Assembly: GCA_902632125.1 (NCBI GenBank)
Contig: CACPBQ010000001.1
Location: 172,546 to 236,545, forward strand
Length of the DNA: 64,000 nucleotides
Direction: 5' to 3'
Source: Paracoccaceae bacterium
Lineage (GTDB): Bacteria > Pseudomonadota > Alphaproteobacteria > Rhodobacterales > Rhodobacteraceae
Of this stretch, positions 26,422 through 34,750 are shown one piece after another. Position 1 is the stretch's first letter, and every line of letters starts with the position of its first letter. A model generated the notes under the pieces. The model ran no database searches, had not been told where the DNA came from, and worked only from the letters and a program-made list of their open reading frames with translations. A program made the position numbers and the translations under genes.

Positions 26422-27615
26422 ATGACAGATCGAAGTGAATCTGATAGACTCCAGCAGGAAAATTGGTTGCAACGAACAGTGAGAAGGCCTGAAATCGGAG
26501 CTTTCATCGTAATGATGATTATCATTGTGGCACTTGCCATGGCATCCGGTGGCAAGGCATTTAATGCACTAGGTTTAAAAAACAATATAGCAATCATTGC
26601 ACAACTTGGAATAATAGCAACTGGAGCGGCATTATTGATGATAGCTGGGGAGTTTGACCTATCAATTGGTCCGATGATCGCCTTTGCTGGCATGTCGATT
26701 GCAATCATGATGAAATGGGGCCTTCCCTTTGGATTGGGCGAAGCCACACCATTCCTAGCCTTTTTGATTACTCTTATTATGACATTAGCATTCGGGTGGC
26801 TAATAGGCACAATTGTGGTAAAATCGGGTTTATCGAGTTTCATAGTCACCTTAGCATTTTGGTTTTTCTTACGTGGTCTAACCGAAGTTTGCTTTAGACT
26901 TATTAACCAAAATACAAACGTCTCCGGCTTGCCCGACTTTAAAAAAGAAAGTTGGTTTGCTGAGCAAATGGGTGGTGAAGTTTTTGGTTGGTTTTATGAC
27001 GCCTGGTATTGGATTGGGACTAAAATAGCTGCTGGTGTTGAATTCACTGGCGACATGACCAAGTCCGAGAAAATAGACTTAATAAATTATTTAAGCTTTT
27101 TAAACATAAATAGAAAAATGGAGCAGTGGGTGACTGGCTTTGATGCAAGGCTATTCTGGTTCATAGTTATTGCAGGGGCTGCTTGGTACGTTTTAGCCCG
27201 AACACAGCTTGGAAGTTGGATTTATGCAACGGGTGATAATAAAGAGAGCGCTCGCGCAAATGGTGTCCCAGTAAATCGAGTTAAGGTTGGACTTTTTATG
27301 TTCTCCGCATTTTGTGCTACCATTTTCGCGACCTGCCAAGTTTTCGATACAAATTCATCGGATGCTGCAAAGGGTATGTTTAAAGAGCTAGAAGCTATTG
27401 CGATAGCCGTCGTTGGGGGCATCCTCATGACGGGAGGCTTCGGAACCATTGTTGGTGTAGTTTTTGGAGCTGTAACATTTGGACTTGTTGCAAACGCTGT
27501 GTTTTTCATACCTTGGATTGATGGTGCGTGGTTCAGAGTTTTCGTTGGAACAGTACTTCTTGCAGCCGTTTTTGCTAATGAACGAATTCGTAAACGTATT
27601 ACTGGAGGAATTTAG
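26422..27615 (+). CDS. Sugar ABC transporter permease, CUT2 (RbsC/FrcC-like)
   Basis: An inner-membrane permease of 397 residues with about ten membrane segments. The family motifs LLMIAGEFDLSIGPMIAFAG and YATGDNKESARANGVPVNRVK are clear. A stretch of about 65 hydrophilic or amphipathic residues (about 165-235, ESWFAEQMGGEVFGWFYDAW on) is inserted, making it longer than RbsC (about 320) but similar to FrcC-like members. It is the second gene of the importer operon, two bases before the ATPase gene. Confidence 0.92.
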   Translation: MTDRSESDRLQQENWLQRTVRRPEIGAFIVMMIIIVALAMASGGKAFNALGLKNNIAIIAQLGIIATGAALLMIAGEFDLSIGPMIAFAGMSIAIMMKWGLPFGLGEATPFLAFLITLIMTLAFGWLIGTIVVKSGLSSFIVTLAFWFFLRGLTEVCFRLINQNTNVSGLPDFKKESWFAEQMGGEVFGWFYDAWYWIGTKIAAGVEFTGDMTKSEKIDLINYLSFLNINRKMEQWVTGFDARLFWFIVIAGAAWYVLARTQLGSWIYATGDNKESARANGVPVNRVKVGLFMFSAFCATIFATCQVFDTNSSDAAKGMFKELEAIAIAVVGGILMTGGFGTIVGVVFGAVTFGLVANAVFFIPWIDGAWFRVFVGTVLLAAVFANERIRKRITGGI

Positions 27616-27617
27616 AC

Positions 27618-28391
27618 ATGGCAGAAAAAAGCTATATGCGCGTTGAGAATGTGGTCAAGAAATTTGGCCCATTCACAGCCCTTGATGGTGTTGATTTGGA
27701 CGTTACTCCTGGTGAAATTCACGCCCTATTGGGCGATAATGGTGCTGGAAAATCCACTTTAATTAAAATCTTATCAGGCGTACACCAACCCACTAGTGGT
27801 ACTATTTACGTTGACGAAAAAAAGGTTTTCTTTCGCAACCCCAGAGACGCAGCTGCAGCAGGTATCGGCACTGTTTACCAAGACCTAGCTATTAATCAGC
27901 TCATGAGTGTGACCCGCAATTTCTTTATGGGGCGCGAGCTAACTTCAACATTTGGCGTTCTTCGCATGGACGATATGGATAAAATAGCACACGAAGAGAT
28001 GAAGAAGATTGGTATTGATTTCTCTGACCCAAGTCAGGCAGTTGGGACAATGTCAGGGGGTCAGAGACAAACTCTTGCAATTGCCCGCGCGATTTATTTT
28101 GGAGCTAAAGTTTTGATATTAGACGAGCCAACCTCTGCTTTAGGTCAAAAACAACAAATGGAAGTTTTAAAAACTATTAAAAGAGTTCGTGCACGTGGTG
28201 ATATCGCGATTATTTTTATTACCCATAACGAAATTCACTCCAAACTTATTGCTGATCGATATACATTTCTGGCCCTCGGTAAAGTGATAGGTGCTGGCAC
28301 TAAAAAAGAGCTTGCAGGTGAAGATATACGCCGGTTAATGGCAGGTGGTGCCGAGATATCTGACTTGGAGCAAGAGTTAAGCGTAATTTAA
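27618..28391 (+). CDS. Sugar ABC transporter ATP-binding protein, single-domain CUT2 type
   Basis: An ATPase of 257 residues. Walker A GDNGAGKSTLIK, signature MSGGQRQTLAIARAI and Walker B KVLILDEPTSALG are visible. Unlike RbsA/XylG (about 500 residues, two ATPase domains) it has one domain, as in FrcA and the rhizobial-type importers. GGAGG precedes the ATG. It completes the binding protein-permease-ATPase operon. Confidence 0.93.
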   Translation: MAEKSYMRVENVVKKFGPFTALDGVDLDVTPGEIHALLGDNGAGKSTLIKILSGVHQPTSGTIYVDEKKVFFRNPRDAAAAGIGTVYQDLAINQLMSVTRNFFMGRELTSTFGVLRMDDMDKIAHEEMKKIGIDFSDPSQAVGTMSGGQRQTLAIARAIYFGAKVLILDEPTSALGQKQQMEVLKTIKRVRARGDIAIIFITHNEIHSKLIADRYTFLALGKVIGAGTKKELAGEDIRRLMAGGAEISDLEQELSVI

Positions 28392-28517
28392 TAAGGTTAA
28401 TAGCTTTTGATTTTAAAACCAAAAAGACATCCACAAAAACTATTTAGTCGTCATTAGAATTCTGAAATTGAGAAAATTATTTATCTCATTTAGCCTTAAA
28501 ACCTTTAGCAAATTGAT

Positions 28518-29735
28518 ATGAAAAAGTTCAATAAAAAGCCGTCACTTGATAAGTATGATGTAATTATTATGGGTGGGGCCATTATGGGCTCATCAACAGC
28601 ATGGTTTTTAAGTCAGAATCCTGACTTCAATGGAACCGTTTTAGTTGTCGAAAAAGACCAAAAATATGAATTTTGCTCTACGGCTCATACTACGTCGTGT
28701 ATCCGGCAACAATTTAGCACCAAGCTAAATGTTGAAATATCACAATTCTCTGCAAACTTTATAAATAATTTTCAAGAATATATGGGTAACGATCCACGAG
28801 TACCCAAATTATCAATTAATTCCTTCGGCTATATGTATCTCGCGGCTGATGATGATTTTGCCCAAAATCTTATAGATAATCAAAAAGTTCAATTAGAAGC
28901 AGGAGCCGCTACGGAATTACTTACGCCGAAGCAAATCAAATCAAGGTACCCTTTTTATAATATTGAGGATATAAAACTGGGGTCGATAAACTTAATTAAC
29001 GAAGGATACTGGGACAGCATTACGGCTTTTGAGTGGTTGAAAAAAAAAGCATACGAAAATGGTGTTGAATACGTTGAGAATGAAATTGTTGAAATTACCA
29101 GTAACAAATCAGGAGATCGTATTATTAGCGTAAAACTTGCCTCTGGAGAGACAGTTACTGGTGAAAGGTTTGTAAATGCAACTGGGCCTAGAGCCGCTGC
29201 AATCTCAAAAATGGCAGGCATCGAAATCCCGGTTGAACCAAGAAAAAGATATTCGTGGATATTTAAAGCAGAGAAGCCTTTAGATCAGGACCTACCTCTT
29301 ACAATTGATCCATCCGGGTTTCATGTACGAGAAAACGGTGGGGGTACGTATCAAGCAGGTGGTCACGGAAGTAGTGACCCAGCAGTAGGGTTTGATGACT
29401 TTGAAATGGATTTTGATTTATGGGAGAATTCAGTATGGCCGGTACTTTTTAAGCGGATACCACAATTTGAATCTTTGAAATTGATCAGTCAATGGGCAGG
29501 TCACTATGCTATGAATACTGTGGACCAAAATGCCATTTTAGGGCCACACAATATCATTCAAAATTTCTTTTTTCTAAACGGATTTTCGGGACACGGAACT
29601 CAGCAAGCACCTGCAATGGGAAGGGCAACATCGGAGATTTTAACCTATGGGTCATACAAAACTATAGATATGTCGGCCTTTCACTATGAAAGACTTCTTA
29701 GAGGACATAAAATAGTTGAAAAAGCTATCATTTAA
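28518..29735 (+). CDS. FAD-dependent oxidoreductase (DAO family)
   Basis: A flavoenzyme of 405 residues of the glycine-oxidase/sarcosine-oxidase-like DAO fold. The FAD dinucleotide motif IIMGGAIMGSSTAWFLSQ sits near residue 17, with FVNATGPRAAAISKMAG and the C-terminal GFSGHGTQQAPAMGRATSE. It probably oxidises a secondary or D-amine to an imine with peroxide or an electron acceptor. It follows the importer operon by 126 bases on the same strand without a clear terminator. A FOXRED1-like role is an alternative. No strong ribosome site precedes the ATG. Confidence 0.85.
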   Translation: MKKFNKKPSLDKYDVIIMGGAIMGSSTAWFLSQNPDFNGTVLVVEKDQKYEFCSTAHTTSCIRQQFSTKLNVEISQFSANFINNFQEYMGNDPRVPKLSINSFGYMYLAADDDFAQNLIDNQKVQLEAGAATELLTPKQIKSRYPFYNIEDIKLGSINLINEGYWDSITAFEWLKKKAYENGVEYVENEIVEITSNKSGDRIISVKLASGETVTGERFVNATGPRAAAISKMAGIEIPVEPRKRYSWIFKAEKPLDQDLPLTIDPSGFHVRENGGGTYQAGGHGSSDPAVGFDDFEMDFDLWENSVWPVLFKRIPQFESLKLISQWAGHYAMNTVDQNAILGPHNIIQNFFFLNGFSGHGTQQAPAMGRATSEILTYGSYKTIDMSAFHYERLLRGHKIVEKAII

Positions 29736-29761
29736 TTAAACATATGAACATTTAGAGTGTT

Positions 29762-30004
29762 TCATTTATAAAACTCTCGACGGTTGGAAAAAGTTTTTAC
29801 TCTTTTCCGCCACGCTCGATAGGAGCCCGTTTTAAGGTTCTTTCTCATTAATTCTTTTATTTGATCCTCTTTTAATCCGTATTGTTTATGGATTTCAGAG
29901 AACGATGTTTTATCGCAAAGCGCCATTTCAATAATAGCACTCAGCTCTGCCTGAGATAAACTTTGTATGATATTTTTTTTACTAATTTTCAATATCTCAG
30001 CCAT
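29762..30004 (-). CDS. DUF2805 / TIGR03643 family small protein
   Basis: An 80-residue protein with the family pattern QAELSAIIEMALCDKTSF ... KEDQIKELMRKNLKTGSYR ... WRKRV, a helix-turn-helix-like all-helical fold. Its function is unknown; the fold and basic tail suggest nucleic-acid binding. Upstream (30086-30136) lie two copies of the TGTGATCACA palindrome, so it is probably regulated by a dedicated factor. Confidence 0.8.
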   Translation of the reverse strand: MAEILKISKKNIIQSLSQAELSAIIEMALCDKTSFSEIHKQYGLKEDQIKELMRKNLKTGSYRAWRKRVKTFSNRREFYK

Positions 30005-30085
30005 TTATAATTTTGTTCAATTTCAACAGTTAAATTAGTGCCCAAGACAGCTATTACAAATAAAAAATAAAAAGTTTTTTACTTT

Positions 30086-30136
30086 TGTGATCACATATTG
30101 TGATTATTCTATAACTATAAATTTTATGTGATCACA
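30086..30136. promoter_or_regulatory. Paired TGTGATCACA operators, 41 bases apart
   Basis: Two perfect copies of TGTGATCACA (30086-30095 and 30127-30136) are 41 bases apart, close to four helical turns, with an extra half-site TTGTGAT at 30098-30104. They lie about 80-130 bases upstream of the minus-strand DUF2805 gene. The spacing suggests cooperative or looped binding by one dimeric factor. Confidence 0.55.
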
Positions 30137-30162
30137 TTTAAAAATGGCATTTACCCTCAATT

Positions 30163-30495
30163 TTAAGATTTATAATTTTGCTGATCGGCAAATATTGGAG
30201 TTTGTAGATTACGCCACACTTTTGCCTCATCATCTGTCAAAAAATCATATATTTTTTTGGCAAGCGTAGTGTTAAATCCCTGGTCTTCGTTGCACGCTAT
30301 ATAACAAGCGTGAATTTTTCTTTGATCTACCGCCTCTATACCCAACTTTCTTTCCATTTTTGTTTGAATAATAAGCGGAGGGATATGATCTGAGTTTAAA
30401 ACTTCATCTAGAGAATTTAGAGCATCTTTTGGCCAATTTTTAGCTAAAAGAGCTGAAAGTTGGGCTGTTTTTGAGGACTTTTTATTATCCGACAT
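30163..30495 (-). CDS. Hypothetical 110-residue protein
   Basis: Not recognised. A charged, soluble, helix-rich protein (SKTAQLSALLAKNWPKDALN ... LAKKIYDFLTDDEAKVWRN) without signal peptide or membrane segment. It is followed about 160 bases later by the DUF2805 gene on the same strand, with the TGTGATCACA pair between them. The start context is AT-rich. It may be a small accessory gene of this poorly conserved region. Confidence 0.6.
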   Translation of the reverse strand: MSDNKKSSKTAQLSALLAKNWPKDALNSLDEVLNSDHIPPLIIQTKMERKLGIEAVDQRKIHACYIACNEDQGFNTTLAKKIYDFLTDDEAKVWRNLQTPIFADQQNYKS

Positions 30496-30730
30496 TTAAT
30501 TGAGTTCCTTCAATAGATGCAAAGCAGCGTTAAAAACTCGAACAAGAGAAGCGTAAATCTAACAACATAAAGCAAAAACACAGAAATAAAGATAAATAAA
30601 TATCGTAAAGCTCTGCGATTTACTATTTTTACTTCTTTTTTATGATTAGATGACTAGGAAGAAAAGATAACACTTAAAGTAACAACTTTAGTTGATTGTA
30701 TAAAGCAAAAGAAGTGGCCTTCTCAAGATC

Positions 30731-32032
30731 TTAGCTAGACGATCCTTGAATTCGTATTTTATCTAAAGGACTTAAATGTACTGTTAGTGCTAGATCTAAA
30801 TCGAATTCAGGTAATTGGTTGCGTTTCTGAAAAGACGATACGTAGTCTCTAAAGGTTCTCTTCAAAGTTTCTACTGCATCAAACTCGTTACCCAGTCTTA
30901 CAATTACAGTGTCATGTACTGGGTAAGCCACAACATCAATCTCCTTTAGGCGCAAAATAGTTTCAGTCATTATATAAGCCTCATGATAGGATAAATCATT
31001 AGTAAAATTGAAGTGTTTGTTATCCAGAAATTTTAAAGCAGGATAGGTTTGTAGGCAGATATCACGAATACGAATAAATTCACTGACATCGTCTAGTATT
31101 CCGCTTTCTGGAAATGGATTTTCTTTAAAAGCATTACCCGAACCAGCAAGCTCCATAATAACTCGTTTCACTTTATCCCGCGAGTTAGCAATGTCCGGAA
31201 TTTGAAAAACCACAGGTTCGTAGACATCATGAAACGTACCAATCATATTCATTGGTTTGCCTGTTAAAGATGAAAGTAAGCATAAAATCATGCCACTTAC
31301 ATCAACTTGCACAACAGGATGATTATTTATTGTGAAGTTGCAGCGTTGGTCTGAATTGAATTCAGTCCAGCCTCCATACCATTGTCCACCTGATCTGGTA
31401 GATCCATTATAAAAAATGCGTTTTGCAGAGGAATAAAACTCTTTAGTTAGTGGGTTATAAAGCGGATACTCCGACCAATAGGCATTCATTTCTGATACTT
31501 GTTCGTAAGCTAAAACGTAATCGGCACTAAACTTTTGCTTCACTTTTGTAAAACTAAGCTTCGGAGCAGAAATATAATCATTTTTATTAGCTAGTTTAGC
31601 GTCATATGTCTCAGAGTCATTAACCAAAACGAAAGGAAGATTTGACTCGATAAAAGTAGCCTCTTCGAGAAAATGTTTTGGTAAGTGTTGGGCTTTAATC
31701 CAGTTTGGTTTTCTAAAGACCACACTTTCAATTACTGAGGCTGTAAAACTTGTTATAACTTTAATATACCCATATTTTTTAAGTAAACTATAAACTTCTT
31801 CGACAGATTGATTATTTACATCAGGAAATAAACTCCAAATCCAAGAAGTTTCTTTGTTATCGTCTATCGACCAATCGAAAGCTTTTCCGTTTACTTTTTT
31901 TGCTACTGCGAGAAACGAAGCTAATATAACCTGATATTTTTTAATCGGCGAAAGCCCAAGTTCTCGGATTAGTTCTCTAACCAAAATATTAGCAGCGCCA
32001 TTTGAAGGGAGATATGAAGGTTTGAAATACAT
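30731..32032 (-). CDS. Uncharacterised protein with family-A-polymerase-like palm motifs
   Basis: A 433-residue protein with no standard name that I recognise. The C-terminal half carries three blocks in the order of a DNA polymerase I palm: VVQVDVSGMILCLLSSLTG (compare motif A DYSQIELR), SRDKVKRVIMELAGSGNAF (compare motif B) and YPVHDTVIVRLGNEF (compare motif C QVHDE). The preceding GGQWYGGWTEFNSDQR is shared with a scattered group of bacterial hypothetical proteins I recall. The N-terminal 150 residues look like helical, possibly winged-helix, sequence. The motif A tyrosine is Val. It may be a mobile-element polymerase or primase relative; enzymatic activity is unproven. Upstream are several palindromes. 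Confidence 0.6.
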   Translation of the reverse strand: MYFKPSYLPSNGAANILVRELIRELGLSPIKKYQVILASFLAVAKKVNGKAFDWSIDDNKETSWIWSLFPDVNNQSVEEVYSLLKKYGYIKVITSFTASVIESVVFRKPNWIKAQHLPKHFLEEATFIESNLPFVLVNDSETYDAKLANKNDYISAPKLSFTKVKQKFSADYVLAYEQVSEMNAYWSEYPLYNPLTKEFYSSAKRIFYNGSTRSGGQWYGGWTEFNSDQRCNFTINNHPVVQVDVSGMILCLLSSLTGKPMNMIGTFHDVYEPVVFQIPDIANSRDKVKRVIMELAGSGNAFKENPFPESGILDDVSEFIRIRDICLQTYPALKFLDNKHFNFTNDLSYHEAYIMTETILRLKEIDVVAYPVHDTVIVRLGNEFDAVETLKRTFRDYVSSFQKRNQLPEFDLDLALTVHLSPLDKIRIQGSSS

Positions 32033-32109
32033 AGACTGTCATGGGTGCAAGTTTCATGCCTAAATATAAAATGCAGATTTTCAACAAAAGATATTGCCGC
32101 GATTTATGT

Positions 32110-32167
32110 GCCGGACTTTGGTTCGGCAAAGTGCGAACCCACTTTAGCATTATGTAACTTTACATAA
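32110..32167. promoter_or_regulatory. Cluster of three palindromes in a divergent intergenic region
   Basis: In order: hairpin GCCGGAC-TTTG-GTTCGGC (32110-32127), hairpin AAAGTG-CGAACC-CACTTT (32128-32145), and TTATGTAA-CT-TTACATAA (32150-32167, 8-base perfect arms). They fill the gap between the polymerase-like gene (minus) and the 32236 gene (plus). Operators, attenuators or an initiation site are all possible. Confidence 0.45.
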
Positions 32168-32235
32168 CGGTTATTTTTAGGAAGGATGTTTAATAAGAAT
32201 ACAATCTTTCAGCAATTGATAAAGGAGCACAGCCC

Positions 32236-32586
32236 TTGAACAAAAATTGTACTCAAAAACAAATAAAGAAATTATGTCAAACCTATTCAAAAGAAACCGG
32301 AACTGAATTTACAAATTATTACGATACAAAATTTTTAGAATGGCTTGAGAAATCAAACCCTACACAGGAAGAAAATAAGCCGATATTTTATACTTTTATT
32401 GAATCTAACAAATTTGCCCAAGCAATTATGGACGCATACATGGCCTCAATGAATCAAGTATCTCAGAAACTAGATAATCAAGTATCAAAGAAAGCATATA
32501 CTAAACAAGAAGTTATCGACATTGTCTTCCAAGCATTCGATTCAGCAAAAACAATAGGTGAAGGGCAAATTCGAAATTTAAAATAA
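32236..32586 (+). CDS. Hypothetical 116-residue protein
   Basis: Not recognised. A hydrophilic, Lys/Gln-rich soluble protein (QKQIKKLCQTYSKETGTEFT ... AYTKQEVIDIVFQAFDSAK). AAAGGAG stands 9 bases before the TTG start, which supports translation. It is divergent from the polymerase-like gene across the palindrome cluster, and upstream of the minus-strand tRNA-Cys. Strongly AT-rich. Confidence 0.55.
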   Translation: MNKNCTQKQIKKLCQTYSKETGTEFTNYYDTKFLEWLEKSNPTQEENKPIFYTFIESNKFAQAIMDAYMASMNQVSQKLDNQVSKKAYTKQEVIDIVFQAFDSAKTIGEGQIRNLK

Positions 32587-32693
32587 TTTTTTATATTTTT
32601 AAAATTTGCTAGTCATAAATTTGGAACTTAACCAAAAATCCTACAAATTAACTGTTGTAGTTATAACATTATAATTAAGAAAAATATAAAATC

Positions 32694-32767
32694 TGGAGGC
32701 GAGTACCGGAATCGAACCGGTGTACACGGATTTGCAATCCGCTGCGTCACCACTCCGCCAACTCGCC
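32694..32767 (-). tRNA. tRNA-Cys (anticodon GCA)
   Basis: On the minus strand the acceptor GGCGAGT pairs with ACTCGCC. The anticodon loop is TTGCAAA, the T arm CCGGTTCGATTCCGG, and the sequence ends TCCA, so discriminator U and CCA are encoded. All four arms are seen. No repeat of its 3' end was spotted nearby, so there is no evidence of a tRNA-integrated island. Confidence 0.97.
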
Positions 32768-32922
32768 CCACAATCTGGTTGTGCTAGCCTATGATTAAAG
32801 CAGAAGCAAGCAATTTAATGTCAGTTAATCATTGAATGCGAGTTTAAGAAATAAAAGAAAATGATAAATTCTTTATGAAACTTGCAAAAATTCTTAGATA
32901 AAAATTTATTTTGTATGAATAA

Positions 32923-33342
32923 CTAAATATCTGCAATGCTGGGAACCATGGTACCCAGCATTGTTGCTACTAGTTTTTCTTTCTTATCGCTGACTGAATA
33001 TACATCAGACTTGACAACTAAAAGCCTTCTTCCTGCTTTTATCACCGATCCAATAGCTTTTAACATGCTGCCGTCAGACGGTGAAAGTAATTGAATTTTC
33101 ATTTCAGAAGTCAAAACCTCTTGACGGTTTTCCATTTTTGTAAGCGCTGCATACCCAGCTGCACTATCACCTATTGAAAAAGTTACTCCTGCATGCCCAA
33201 AACCATGTTGCTGCATTAGGCTGGAATTAAGTTTTAAGGAGATAATAACTTTTCCCTGTTCGACTGAAATAAGTTCAGCTCCTATTGTTTTCATAAAGGC
33301 TTGGCTCTCAAAGCTTTGCGCAACTCTGTCAAAAATATCCAT
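32923..33342 (-). CDS. PaaI-family thioesterase (hotdog fold)
   Basis: A cytoplasmic acyl-CoA thioesterase of 139 residues. The hotdog signature MQQHGFGHAGVTFSIGDSAAGYAAL contains the HGG-like helix start, and VLTSEMKIQLLSPSDGSMLKAIG forms the central strands. Members hydrolyse aryl- or acyl-CoA esters; PaaI itself acts in phenylacetate degradation, but no paa genes are here. A monocistronic position is likely, with a terminator just upstream. Confidence 0.85.
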   Translation of the reverse strand: MDIFDRVAQSFESQAFMKTIGAELISVEQGKVIISLKLNSSLMQQHGFGHAGVTFSIGDSAAGYAALTKMENRQEVLTSEMKIQLLSPSDGSMLKAIGSVIKAGRRLLVVKSDVYSVSDKKEKLVATMLGTMVPSIADI

Positions 33343-33360
33343 ACAAGCTCTTATAAATGA

Positions 33361-33395
33361 ATAAAGAGCGCTTGCCGAAGGTAAGCGCTCTTTAT
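33361..33395 (-). terminator. Strong hairpin after the small lipoprotein genes
   Basis: AAAGAGCGCTT pairs with AAGCGCTCTTT (11 pairs, extended by T-A and A-T), with an inner GCC/GGT and GAA loop. It lies between the lipoprotein gene and the thioesterase gene, both on the minus strand, so it ends the lipoprotein transcript. Confidence 0.8.
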
Positions 33396-33447
33396 TTGGA
33401 ATTTTAAAACTAAGTACCTACACACAAGCAAGTACCATGAAATAAAT

Positions 33448-33558
33448 CTAAAGTTTATTCGAACTAGCTTCCGGTGCCACCATAGTTGAAGATGTTCCGG
33501 GTGCATCACAAGCTGCTAGAAAACCCAATAAGCCCATTAAAATTACGATTTTTTTCAT
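33448..33558 (-). CDS. Small lipoprotein, 36 residues (absent from ORF track)
   Basis: The minus strand reads MKKIVILMGLLGFLAAC followed by DAPGTSSTMVAPEASSNKL and a stop. A basic N-terminus, hydrophobic core and lipobox FLAAC predict a lipid-anchored peptide with a mature tail of about 20 residues. AGGG stands before the ATG, with weak spacing. Tiny lipoproteins of this shape are common in Alphaproteobacteria; function unknown. It sits directly after a second, similar gene. Confidence 0.7.
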   Translation of the reverse strand: MKKIVILMGLLGFLAACDAPGTSSTMVAPEASSNKL

Positions 33559-33600
33559 ACCAATATTTTCCCTTTAGATATAAAGTTATTAAAACAAGAT

Positions 33601-33717
33601 TTAGTTAGCTGCCTCTTCAGATGCAAACCAATCCAGTGGATTCAAATTATACTCGCCTAAGGTAGAACATCCCGATAGGAAAGTCACCAATAAAAGACTT
33701 ACTACAAACGATTTCAT
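33601..33717 (-). CDS. Small lipoprotein, 38 residues (absent from ORF track)
   Basis: The minus strand reads MKSFVVSLLLVTFLSGCSTL followed by GEYNLNPLDWFASEEAAN and a stop. The lipobox FLSGCS is clear. GGAGA lies 5 bases before the ATG, which strongly supports expression. The mature tail is about 22 residues and acidic. It forms a tandem with the 33448 gene, 42 bases apart, and the two probably share one transcript ending at the 33361 hairpin. Confidence 0.75.
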   Translation of the reverse strand: MKSFVVSLLLVTFLSGCSTLGEYNLNPLDWFASEEAAN

Positions 33718-33814
33718 GAACATCTCCTTTCAAACCAACATCAAAAAAACTTTGCCGTAAGTCAATAACTATAATTCAAAGATTCAACTTTATAATTTGA
33801 AAAACAACGCTTCT

Positions 33815-33841
33815 AAAGCTTTTTTAACCTAAAAAAGCTTT
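33815..33841. terminator. AT-rich perfect hairpin (12-pair arms)
   Basis: AAAGCTTTTTTA-ACC-TAAAAAAGCTTT is followed by TTGTACCCTTTTT. It lies upstream of both the lipoprotein pair (minus) and the MBL gene (plus), so it is not behind any recognised gene. It may insulate transcription or be part of a promoter region. Confidence 0.45.
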
Positions 33842-33963
33842 TTGTACCCTTTTTACATATAGAGACCAAAATTATTATTAACCCGTTTTTTGCTAATCAT
33901 ATCGTTAGACGCGAATTTAAAAATACTATAACATCAGGTTAAAACACAGGGTTCACAGCAGAA

Positions 33964-34749
33964 ATGAAACTTTCTATTCACGGGTGTAGGGGCTCGATAG
34001 CCACCTCTTCTCATTCAACTCAAAAATATGGAGGCAATACATCCTGTTTTGAAGTAATAAGCAATAGTCAGCAGATAATCCTTGATGCCGGTTCTGGTTT
34101 TAAAAATGTTAAATTTTTAAAAACACGAGAGACTTTTTTATTACTAAGCCATTTTCATCATGACCACATACAAGGCCTACCCTTCAATCCTCAACTTTTT
34201 GACCCAAATAACGAAATTATAATTTCAAGTGACTTATACGATATAGAACTTGTAGAACAGACCATTCAAAAGTATTTTTCGCCGCCTTACTTTCCAATTG
34301 ATATCATATCGTCACTATCGAATATAAAGTTCTTACCTTTTAAAACGGTTCAGGAAAATCTTAAGAACCATATAGATTTGAATTCGATGCTTCTCAAACA
34401 TCCAGGCGGCAGCATTGGTTACAAATTAACAGATAAAAATAGCTCACTTGTTTATCTTTGTGATAACGAATTTGAGGAGGATCAAAGAAAAAACTTATCT
34501 AGTTTTTCAAAAAATGCGGACCTATTAGTATGGGACGGTATGTTTACTCAAAAAGAACTTGTCGACAAAAAGGGTTGGGGCCACTCGTCTATAGAACAAG
34601 CTATTGACTTCAACACACTGGCAAAATGTAAAAAAATCCTAATTACTCACCACGCCCCAAGCAGAAGCGACAAAGAACTCGACCAAATAGCAAAAGATTT
34701 ACCAGATTTTTTCACGATCGCCAGAGATGGATTAGAAATGGAGGTGTGA
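33964..34749 (+). CDS. Metallo-beta-lactamase-fold hydrolase
   Basis: A soluble 261-residue MBL-fold enzyme. MKLSIHGCRGSIAT is the start seen in PhnP/class II phosphodiesterase-like members, the HxHxDH metal motif is HFHHDHIQGL, and later ligands are in YLCDNEFEED and ITHHAPSRSD. It probably hydrolyses a phosphoester or cyclic phosphodiester. It is the first gene of a three-gene run with a cyclic-nucleotide-binding protein and an adenylate cyclase, so a phosphodiesterase that degrades cAMP is an attractive but unproven role. Confidence 0.85.
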   Translation: MKLSIHGCRGSIATSSHSTQKYGGNTSCFEVISNSQQIILDAGSGFKNVKFLKTRETFLLLSHFHHDHIQGLPFNPQLFDPNNEIIISSDLYDIELVEQTIQKYFSPPYFPIDIISSLSNIKFLPFKTVQENLKNHIDLNSMLLKHPGGSIGYKLTDKNSSLVYLCDNEFEEDQRKNLSSFSKNADLLVWDGMFTQKELVDKKGWGHSSIEQAIDFNTLAKCKKILITHHAPSRSDKELDQIAKDLPDFFTIARDGLEMEV

Positions 34750-34750
34750 A

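Noticed and set aside
26343-26849. 168-residue minus-strand ORF
   Set aside because: Antisense shadow of the CUT2 permease; low-complexity, no ribosome site.
32590-32767. Genomic island integrated at tRNA-Cys
   Set aside because: No integrase and no repeat of the tRNA 3' end were found; the nearby odd genes alone are not enough.
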